Below are positions 1-6,274 of a DNA stretch of 9,603 bases, in pieces. Each line of letters opens with the position of its first letter. Within the stretch, counting starts at the first letter, position 1. The translations under genes and the position numbers were made by a program. This DNA is from JAOTYV01 sp041557595 (GTDB lineage: Bacteria > Pseudomonadota > Alphaproteobacteria > UBA8366), in assembly GCA_041557595.1 (NCBI GenBank), contig JBFFGE010000177.1:1-9603 (forward strand), in the 5' to 3' direction. The notes beneath the pieces are model-generated. The model was not told the origin of the DNA and ran no database searches. It saw only the letters and a list, made by a program, of their open reading frames with translations.

Positions 1-636
1 GTCGACGGATGCCATGAATTCCGCCTCCGAAATCGTCCCGTTCTTATCGAGGTCGAGCGACATCGGAATAGGGCGTTGAGTCGAGCGTCGGTAGCGGTAT
101 CCGCTCCGCCGGGATTTGCTCGCCTCGTTCTTGGCGTGTTCGAGGATTTCCTCGAAGGTGATCGTGCCATCGCCATTGCCGTCGGCGACGAGCTCTTTCG
201 ACACCAATTTTTCCAGGATCTGGGCGGCTTGCTCCGGCGACGGCGAAAAGTGAACGCCATGATGTTTGATCGGCTTGCGCGCCGTTGCCCCGAAGTAAGC
301 GTCCAGTTCGGCCCGCGTAACGTCGCCGCTGGCGTCGAGATCGTAGGAAACCCATTTCGAAATCGTCCGATTGCGGCGCTTGGCCAGCTCGGTCTGGTGC
401 CGCAATTTGAAATCCGATTGCGAAATGCCTCCGCCGTCGAGGTCCTGCGCCAAATAGATGACCAGCATCCTGTGGCGGACGTCTTCCCACGTGATTTTAC
501 CGCGGATGACGCCTTGCAGCGTCAGGCTCAGCCAGTTGTCGGTTGCGGGCAGTGGCGGATTCTGCGCCGCGGAGGGACTGGCCAGCGCGGCCAAAATCAA
601 CATCGCGACGGCGCAGTGAGTGAGTTTGTGTCCCAT
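1..636 (-). CDS. Secreted EF-hand calcium-binding protein, C-terminus cut by window edge
   Basis: This frame is open from an ATG at 636 to the left edge, giving 212 codons without a stop, so the C-terminus is missing. Residues 1-24 form a signal peptide: a short basic start, a hydrophobic core (VAMLILAALA) and an SAAQ cleavage-like end, so the product is exported. Four EF-hand loops can be read: residues 65-76 (DLDGGGISQSDF), 99-110 (DLDASGDVTRAE), 152-163 (the canonical DGNGDGTITFEE) and 195-206 (DLDKNGTISEAE). Loops 2-4 keep acidic or Asn ligands at positions 1, 3 and 5 and Glu at 12; loop 1 has Gly at 5 and Phe at 12 and may bind weakly. Calcium binding is inferred from these motifs; the target or process is unknown. 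A GGGAAAG stretch about five bases upstream could serve as ribosome site. The next gene upstream, on the same strand, ends 212 bases away, so it is probably transcribed alone. Confidence 0.85.
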   Translation of the reverse strand, partial: MGHKLTHCAVAMLILAALASPSAAQNPPLPATDNWLSLTLQGVIRGKITWEDVRHRMLVIYLAQDLDGGGISQSDFKLRHQTELAKRRNRTISKWVSYDLDASGDVTRAELDAYFGATARKPIKHHGVHFSPSPEQAAQILEKLVSKELVADGNGDGTITFEEILEHAKNEASKSRRSGYRYRRSTQRPIPMSLDLDKNGTISEAEFMASVD

Positions 637-848
637 AGTTACTTTCCCGCTGTCGTGTCGGACCGGAATTCGATCGGGCCGCGCGCCTGGTGCGCCCCTG
701 CGGCGGAGACTTCTTCCGTGCGTCAACGTCCATTTGTAGGAGGCTGTTGTTTCCAGAGTCTTAAAACAGGTTCCGGGTCGGCGACGCCAACGGTAATGCC
801 TTGTCCTTAGTGGAGATTTCCGCTGCCCAATTGCAGAAATATTGACCG
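637..848. other. Intergenic region upstream of the EF-hand gene
   Basis: This 212-base gap separates the end of the GGT-like gene from the start of the EF-hand gene, both on the minus strand. It must carry the EF-hand promoter if that gene has its own. On the minus strand a TTGGCG (785-790) lies 18 bases before a TTTTAA (761-766), a poor match to a sigma-70 promoter and only a guess. I see no clear terminator hairpin for the GGT-like gene. Confidence 0.3.
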
Positions 849-2438
849 CTAACCCGCCACCACACCCGATGGCGGTGTCATCGTATGCGGCATGCCCTGG
901 AATTCTCCGCTTGCGGGGTCGCGCAGCACCGCGTTGGGGCAGGCATAGTGGTGCGGGTACAGCGCATTCTCGCCCATCACGATTGGCATCAGCGCCTCGA
1001 CGGCGCGCGTCACGTCTTCTCCCAGCTCCGGATCGACGGTACAGCGGCCTTCGCCGCTGACGTCGATGCGCGGGTGATGGCAGGCCTCGTCAAGTGTCAT
1101 GCCGTGCACCACCAGCATCGACAGGACCTGGAAGACCGCAGGCATGATGCGTCGCCCGCCGGAAGCACCGACCGCGAACCAGGGCTTGCCGTCGCGGGCG
1201 ACGATCACCGGGCACATGTTGGAGAGCGGACGCTTGCCCGGCTCCAGCGAATTCGGGCTGCCGGACCGCGGATCGAACCACATGATGCCGTTGTTCATCA
1301 GAATTCCGGTGCCCGGGAACACGACCTTGCTGCCGAAGACGGACAGCAATGTCTGCGTCAGGCAGACCATGTTGCCGTGCTTGTCGGCGACGGTCAGGTT
1401 CGTGGTCGAGGCGGGATCGCGACGGTCGTCCACATCGCCCATCGTCCGGAACCGTTCGTCATAGGCATCGGCGAGCGCTTTTGCCCACACGCCGTAGGTC
1501 GAAGCATCCGGCGCACCGGGCGCGCCGGCGTGGCCGTCGACCAGCTCCAATACCCGCAACAATGTGGGACCCGCGGTCAGGCCCGGCGCCGCGTGCACCG
1601 TGCCATGACCGTAGTCGCGCGCGATCGTCGGCCCGTCGGTCGCCTCGTAGGCGGCGAGGTCGTCACGGTCGAGCGGGCTGCCGCCGGCCTTCGCGTCGTG
1701 TTCGATCTCGGCGGCGATATCGCCGGTGAAGAAATCCGCGGGCCCGGCTTCCGCCAGACGCTTCAGCGTGTCGGGCAGGCGTCCGAGCGGCCGGTAGGGG
1801 ATCGGCTGGCCCTGCGACGGCATCGGCGGCAGTCCATCCGGTAGATACACCTCGCTGCTGGCCGGGAATTGTGCGAGTTCCCGGGCCGCGCCCAGGGTTC
1901 GGAGCGCCATGTACCATGTCGCCGGGAGTCACTGTTCGGCCATGGCGATCGCCGGCGCCAGCAAATCGGCCCAGGGCATGCTGCCATAGCGTTCCCAGGC
2001 GAGCGCCATGCCGGCGACATATCCGGGCACGGCGATCGAGAGGTATCCGGTGATGTTGCGGTCGTCGACCACCTGCGGCCAGGCGAACAAATCGCCGGCC
2101 ACGCCGCCGCCTTCGGCCAGGGGGTAATCTTCGAGCCGCAACCGCTTGGGCGCGACCATGCCCATGTTGATCGTGCGGAAGGCACCTTTGTCGGCCAACC
2201 CGATCTGCATATAGGCGCCGCCGCCGAGCCCGCTCATCCAGGGCTCCACCACCGAAACGGCAAACGACGTGGCGACCGCCGCATCGACCGCATTGCCGCC
2301 CGCGCGCAACACCTCCGCGCCGACCTCGGCCGCGGCCTTGTGCTGGCTCGCGACAAGGCCGTTCGCGCCGGAGACCACCGGCTTGCGAACCGTCCAGTTC
2401 TGTTGGAATTGCGTGTCGGGCAGAGTGTCTGAATGCAT
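849..2438 (-). pseudogene. Gamma-glutamyltransferase-like Ntn hydrolase interrupted by an in-frame TGA
   Basis: Apart from one stop codon the frame codes for a full-length GGT-family protein of 529 positions. The start at 2438 has a strong ribosome site (GGAGG, 8-base spacer). Codon 170 (1929-1931) is TGA; the reading continues in the same frame with LPATWYMALR, and E. coli GGT has Gly there (ARDGF), so GGA to TGA is the simplest explanation. Family marks are the N-terminal SGLGGG region (69-74), the autoprocessing Thr in ASTTNLTVAD (about residue 345, opening the small subunit), GILMNN, PLSNMCP and GASGGRR. These suggest an Ntn hydrolase that cleaves itself into two subunits. Residues that hold the glutamate part of the substrate in E. 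coli GGT are changed: Arg114 aligns with Gly94 and Asp433 with Trp. The substrate is therefore probably not a classical gamma-glutamyl compound. No signal peptide is visible. An ATG at 1910 (codon 177) could restart translation, but that product would lack the N-terminal part of the large subunit. Confidence 0.8.
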
Positions 2439-2715
2439 GGCGATTTCCTCCAATTCCCAGTATTCACGTGAAATCCGGTGTGGCACAAGCCTTCCGGGCC
2501 GGAATTCACCCGATCGCGTGGCCGCTGACGCAAGAACGACATCCGAATGCCTATTGGCGACGCAACCGGGCGTTTGATCGATGCGGTGAGGGGACGCCAT
2601 TAATTCCGCATTAAGATGTCGATGTTGTCATTTCCAGGACGAATGGCGCCGTATCGCCATCGTATCGACCTTGAGAACGCTTGTCGGGAACGTCACCCGC
2701 AATCCGGGAGCAGCA
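2439..2715. promoter_or_regulatory. Divergent intergenic region between GGT-like gene and membrane protein gene
   Basis: These 277 bases lie between two divergently read genes and must hold both promoters if each gene is expressed from its own. The only firm element is the GGAGG ribosome site of the GGT-like gene (2447-2451 on the minus strand). A TTGTCA at 2625-2630 could be a -35 box for the membrane protein gene, but no convincing -10 follows at normal spacing. Confidence 0.35.
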
Positions 2716-3573
2716 ATGTCTGGTACGGCACCAAAGCGCGTCTATCGTGTTACCGGCAATGCCCGGCGCGTCATCGCACCGGTGATGATCGTCATCGGGT
2801 TCCTGGTCCTCTGGTTCACTGTCGAACTGATCGTGGAACATGCCAACGATTGGCTCTGGCGCGCAGGGGGCGTCGCGATATTGCTGCTGATCTGGTGGGC
2901 GCTGGATTCGGGTTTGACGTCCCGATTTATCCAGGCGCTGTCCGACCGGGCGGTCAAGAACGACATTACCTGGGCGGTCGTCTCGACTGTCCTCCGCAAT
3001 TTCCGCCGTCTTCGGGCAGCAATCGTCCCGATTTTCGATACTGCACTCTTCCGGCTGCTGGGCCGCCTGGCTCTACCGGCGGGCATCGCTTTGACGGCGG
3101 CGATGTTCTATCGCGCCGGAGCGATCTTGGCGCTGTGGTCGCGTGACATTGCCGCCTCGGGCACCGAGTTGGCCGCCCTCGTTTTGGACTGGCTGCTGTT
3201 TGGATTTGGCTACGGAGTTGTCGGAATCGCCGCGCCGGTGGTGGCCGTACTCCTTCTGGTGCGCCGCCGACGGTCTACTTTGGGAATTGCGATCGGACTT
3301 CACATTCTGGCGGTGTTCGGTGTGTCGATTGCGTATCTGCGCATTGCCCTCGGGGCGATCTGGGGTGCGCCGGACATCGACGCTGTAATCGAGCACCTTG
3401 TGCATCCGGCATTCGCGGAGCCGCAAGAAACGTCCTACGTCGTGAAGCTGCTCTTCTATGAGTTCCTGGCCAATGTCGTCGCCGTATTCGTGCTGCTCCG
3501 ACCGCGCGTATTGCAGTATTTCGACGTTCGGCCGACCATGCCGGACAGTGCGTCCGCTTCCGACCCCCGCTGA
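2716..3573 (+). CDS. Multi-pass inner-membrane protein of unknown function
   Basis: I do not recognise this 285-residue protein. The start is the ATG at 2716 because GGGAG precedes it by five bases; a TTG at 2671 in the same frame has no comparable site. About six hydrophobic segments can be seen: residues 19-40, 49-63, 115-140, 152-182 (long, rich in Gly and aromatics), 188-216 and 242-262. A cytoplasmic-looking stretch with Arg clusters (residues 64-114, including RNFRRLR) and an RRRR cluster at 183-186 favour an inner-membrane topology by the positive-inside rule. The C-terminal 20 residues are polar. No catalytic motif, transporter signature or cysteine is seen. It stands alone: divergent from the GGT-like gene and convergent with queC, 71 bases from that gene's stop. 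The ORF itself is well supported by ribosome site, length and membrane pattern. Confidence 0.8.
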   Translation: MSGTAPKRVYRVTGNARRVIAPVMIVIGFLVLWFTVELIVEHANDWLWRAGGVAILLLIWWALDSGLTSRFIQALSDRAVKNDITWAVVSTVLRNFRRLRAAIVPIFDTALFRLLGRLALPAGIALTAAMFYRAGAILALWSRDIAASGTELAALVLDWLLFGFGYGVVGIAAPVVAVLLLVRRRRSTLGIAIGLHILAVFGVSIAYLRIALGAIWGAPDIDAVIEHLVHPAFAEPQETSYVVKLLFYEFLANVVAVFVLLRPRVLQYFDVRPTMPDSASASDPR

Positions 3574-3644
3574 GTGGGATTTAACGCCGGGCCTCGTCCT
3601 CCTGCCAGCGCGAAGTTGAAGCGTGACGCCCAAGTACCGCTCCC

Positions 3645-4367
3645 TTACAACGCCGGATCGTTGACGCCCGCTTCTTCGAAGCCCTTGGCGCGCAAGCGGC
3701 AGCTGTCGCAGACGCCGCAGGGGCGGGGGCCGGCGGCGTAGCAGCTCCAGGTCAGTTCGAGCGGCGCATCGAGCTTGCCCGCCAGCCGGACGATGTCGGC
3801 CTTGCTCTTGTCTATCAGCGGCGTTTCGATGCGGAAGGGGATATCGTATTGCGTGCCGATCTTGCTGCCGAGGCGGAGCGTTTCGGCGGCGGTCGTATAG
3901 AATTCCGGGCGGCAATCGGGGTAGCCGCTGTAGTCGAGTGCGTTGGCGGCGATGTAGAGCACCGCCTCGATGGTTGCGGGGGTCACACCGTTTTCCTCGA
4001 TCTGGTGCAGTACCCGGCTCTCCAGCGCGGCGGCGGCCATGGTCAGAAAGAAGGTATTGCGCATCGGCACATAGGTCAGCGGAATGTCGTCGGCCATCTC
4101 GGCAGTGTCGCGTTCCGACGGCAGGTCGAAGCGGTCGGCGTTGGTCAGCGCCGAATGCGCCGCGAGGTCGCGATAGAAATGCACGTCGACCGCCCGGTGA
4201 TCGAGTTTCAGCACCTCGGCGACCGCCCGTGCGGCATCCAGTTCCAGGCGCTGGCGCTGACCATAGTCGAGGGTCAACGCGATCAATTGATCGGTCTCGT
4301 TCCTTGCATGGACCGCAAGGGTGGTTGAATCGAGCCCGCCGGACAGCAGCACAACGCCAATTCGCAT
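3645..4367 (-). CDS. queC: 7-cyano-7-deazaguanine synthase (QueC)
   Basis: QueC converts 7-carboxy-7-deazaguanine to preQ0 with ATP and ammonia, in the cytoplasm, as a step to queuosine in tRNA. The 240-residue protein opens with the PP-loop SGGLDST (residues 9-15), the ATP pyrophosphatase signature. It has the family block YVPMRNTFFL in the middle. Near the C-terminus is a zinc-binding set of four cysteines (209, 217, 220 and 223, in CYAAGPRPCGVCDSC). Length and motif order are normal for the family and the reading frame is intact. The ATG at 4367 lies five bases after the pta stop, with GGGGGAG and GAGGG runs just upstream, so it is probably cotranscribed or translationally coupled with pta. 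No other queuosine gene (queD, queE, queF) is in the window. Its place behind a sulfonate-metabolism regulator and pta is unusual for this housekeeping enzyme. Confidence 0.95.
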   Translation of the reverse strand: MRIGVVLLSGGLDSTTLAVHARNETDQLIALTLDYGQRQRLELDAARAVAEVLKLDHRAVDVHFYRDLAAHSALTNADRFDLPSERDTAEMADDIPLTYVPMRNTFFLTMAAAALESRVLHQIEENGVTPATIEAVLYIAANALDYSGYPDCRPEFYTTAAETLRLGSKIGTQYDIPFRIETPLIDKSKADIVRLAGKLDAPLELTWSCYAAGPRPCGVCDSCRLRAKGFEEAGVNDPAL

Positions 4368-4372
4368 CGCCC

Positions 4373-5291
4373 TCAAGCTCCCCCGTGCGCCAGGATCGAC
4401 GCGATCGCCGCCGATGCCAGCCGTGCTTCCGGCGGATCGGCCCGGCTGGTCAGGATTGCCGGCACCTTGGCGCCCAGCACGACGCCCGCCGCACAGGCGC
4501 TCATGAAATAGACCATCATTTTGAACAGCGCGTTGCCGGTTTCGATATTGGGGACGACGATAATATCCGCGTTGCCGGCGACCGGGTTGTCGATCCCCTT
4601 GACCGCGGCGGCGTCTGGCGACACCGCAAGATCGAAGGCGAGCGGACCATGGATGTCGGCATCCGGTAGTTCCTGCCGCGCGCGCTCGGCGATCTCGGCC
4701 GCTTCCAGGCTGCTCGGCATCTTGGGCGTTACTTCCTCGGTTGCCGACAGCACGGCGACTTTCGGCCGCTCGATGCCGAGTGCCCGACAAGTGCACCGCG
4801 CTTTTCGCAGCCTGAATGCGGGTGGTGACGTCCGGCGCCACGTTTACCGCTGCGTCGGTGATCAACAGGACTTTCCCGTCGCCGGGGATGGTCATGTGAA
4901 AGATATGGGTCAACCGGCGGCTGGTGCGCAATCCGGAACTGCGTTTCAGCATGCCCAGCATGAAGGCGTCGGTGTGCAGGTGTCCCTTCATCAGCACGCG
5001 CGCATCGCCGTCGCGGCAGAGCGCGGCCGCGGCGTCGGCGGCATCTTCCTCGCTGCCGGCGGAAACGACCTTAAGCCCGGAAATATCCCAGCCGATCCGC
5101 TCGGCCTCGGCGGCGATGGCATTGGGGTCCCCGACCAGCAAGGGGTCGATGATTCGGGCGTCGCACGCCATCCGCGCGCTTTCCATCGGCAGGGCGGCGC
5201 CGGCATTGGCGATTGCGGTGGGCACCGGCGGCAGGGCTTGCGCCCGCGCCAGCAGCGCCGCCGGGCATTCGAACGGCCGCCGGCTCAGCAT
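4373..5291 (-). pseudogene. pta: Phosphate acetyltransferase, broken by a frameshift
   Basis: Pta transfers acetyl from acetyl phosphate to CoA, the step that follows Xsc in sulfoacetaldehyde breakdown. The first 168 codons, from the ATG at 5291, read as the N-terminal part of a PTA/PTB-family enzyme, including VLMKGHLHTD (residues 99-108) and ITDAAVNVAPD (144-154). After AAKSAVHL the frame is lost near 4787-4790. The family sequence resumes in another frame as CRALGIERPKVAVLS and runs to GILAHGGA-like residues and a TGA at 4373. Inserting two bases (TTGTC to TTGTGTC on the coding strand) restores AVHLCRALGIE and an uninterrupted 306-residue protein, the usual length, so a 2-base deletion in a TG repeat is the best explanation. 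The start follows the iclR stop by one base and queC follows by five bases, so the three form one unit. Without repair the protein would lack its C-terminal half. Sequencing error remains possible. Confidence 0.85.
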
Positions 5292-5292
5292 G

Positions 5293-6096
5293 TCACGCGG
5301 GTTCCCACATGAGCGCGCCGAGGCGGTCTGCGGCTTGCCGCAGCGTCGCTTCGTACTTGAGGATTTCCGTGGCGTCGAGCCTGGGCTCCGGCGCATGGAT
5401 CGCCAGCGCGGCGGCGAAACTGCCATCCTGTTCCGGGTTCGGCACCGGCACCGCGAGGCCGACCAGCCCGACCATATATTCCTGGTCGTTGACGGCGACC
5501 GCGCGGTCGCGAATCGTCATGAGTTCCGCTTCGAGCGCGGCGGTATCGGTGATCGTGTGATCCGTGAACGCCTCGAGGGCGCCGGCGCTGTACAAGCGGT
5601 CGCGCGTGCGTTTTGGCATCTGGCTCAGGAACAGTTTTCCCATCGCCGTGCAGTGTAGCGGGACATGGCTGCCCACCGAAAGCTGCAATCGGAGCGGCCA
5701 ATGGGTTTCCACGCGATCGAGATAGACGACCCGGCTGCCTTCCAGGGTGCCGAGGTTGCAGGTCTCGCCGGTGTCGCGCGCCAACCCCTCCAACACCGCA
5801 TGCCGCGGCGCCCGCTGGGCCGAGGTCGCCAGGGTGTCGATGGCAAGACGGTTCAGCCGCGGGCCGATGGTGAAATGTTTTCCCGCCGGCTCGCGGGCAA
5901 GCAGCCCGTCCGCTTCCAGCCGGCTGGCCATCCGGTGGACGCTCGGCTTTGGCAGCGAGAGGCGTTCGGCCATTTGCGCGAGGCTCATGGGCCGGTCTTC
6001 GGCGACGATAATCTCGATGAGGGCGAAGGCGCGCTGCACGGCGGAGGTGCGATCCGGATTTCCGTTACGTGCCATCGGTGTCAATGCCTTCGCCAT
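5293..6096 (-). CDS. IclR-family transcriptional regulator
   Basis: This 267-residue protein has the IclR layout: an N-terminal winged helix-turn-helix (about residues 37-66, with SLAQMAERLSLPKPSVHRM) followed by the effector-binding domain. The latter shows the family block LHCTAMGKLFL and later the NDQEYMVGLVGLAVPVP stretch. It binds DNA as an oligomer and responds to a small ligand, which is not known here. The frame is open upstream to 6183, but that extension is not protein-like. I chose the ATG at 6096; a second ATG at 6075 would give 260 residues and is about as likely. It is divergent from xsc across 178 bases and overlaps pta regulation as the first gene of iclR-pta-queC. By position it is the candidate regulator of sulfonate use, where a MocR/GntR-type TauR is the better known regulator. 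It could act as repressor or activator. Confidence 0.9.
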   Translation of the reverse strand: MAKALTPMARNGNPDRTSAVQRAFALIEIIVAEDRPMSLAQMAERLSLPKPSVHRMASRLEADGLLAREPAGKHFTIGPRLNRLAIDTLATSAQRAPRHAVLEGLARDTGETCNLGTLEGSRVVYLDRVETHWPLRLQLSVGSHVPLHCTAMGKLFLSQMPKRTRDRLYSAGALEAFTDHTITDTAALEAELMTIRDRAVAVNDQEYMVGLVGLAVPVPNPEQDGSFAAALAIHAPEPRLDATEILKYEATLRQAADRLGALMWEPA

Positions 6097-6274
6097 GTGC
6101 CGTGTTCCGATCAGGCACCGCGTTGGCGCGTCAGATGGCGCGGGTGGCCGGGGCGGCGCGATTTTTTTTGTATAGGATGACAATATGAGTCGACAAGCAA
6201 CGCTTTATTTGAGACGAATCGGTATCATTTTTTGAAAATCCCGCACGGACGGGGGAGCCAGGGAGAGTAAGACC
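6097..6274. promoter_or_regulatory. Divergent iclR-xsc control region
   Basis: These 178 bases hold the promoters of both iclR and xsc and are the likely binding place of the IclR protein. The right part (about 6161-6240) is strikingly AT-rich compared with its surroundings. It contains an eight-T run (6162-6169), the spaced inverted repeat TTGT-N8-ACAA (6168-6183) and a second GACAA copy 13 bases further on (6192-6196). I could not place convincing -35 and -10 boxes. GGGAGAG at 6261-6267 is the xsc ribosome site, seven bases before the ATG. Confidence 0.5.
6168..6183. promoter_or_regulatory. Possible operator, TTGT-N8-ACAA inverted repeat
   Basis: Four bases at each end of this 16-base stretch are exact inverted repeats (TTGT and ACAA), flanked by further T and AT. 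It lies in the AT-rich centre of the iclR-xsc intergenic region, about 90 bases upstream of the xsc start. A dyad here would suit a dimeric regulator such as the neighbouring IclR protein. A four-base arm can occur by chance, so this is a suggestion. Confidence 0.3.

Noticed and set aside
76..810. A 244-residue plus-strand open frame at the left end
   Set aside because: It is antisense to the EF-hand gene and has no recognisable motif, signal or ribosome site.
885..1844. A 319-residue plus-strand open frame
   Set aside because: It is antisense to the GGT-like gene, whose residues match the family closely; the plus frame is low-complexity shadow sequence.
1929..1931. Selenocysteine in the GGT-like protein
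   Set aside because: The homologous residue is Gly and not Cys, it is away from the active site, and the downstream hairpin loop is 14 bases from the TGA, slightly under the usual window. A nonsense change or error is simpler; kept as a check only.
2671..2715. Earlier TTG start for the membrane protein
   Set aside because: No ribosome site precedes the TTG, whereas the ATG at 2716 has GGGAG at good spacing, and the extra 15 residues are not membrane-like or conserved-looking.
4787..4790. Programmed ribosomal frameshift in pta
   Set aside because: There is no slippery heptamer and no evident stimulatory element; a simple 2-base loss in a TG repeat restores a perfect family alignment.
3645..5426. 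A 593-residue minus-strand frame covering pta and queC as one protein
   Set aside because: The pta N-terminal part and queC happen to share a frame because of the deletion in pta. Between them the frame reads non-family sequence while true pta residues lie in another frame; queC has its own start.
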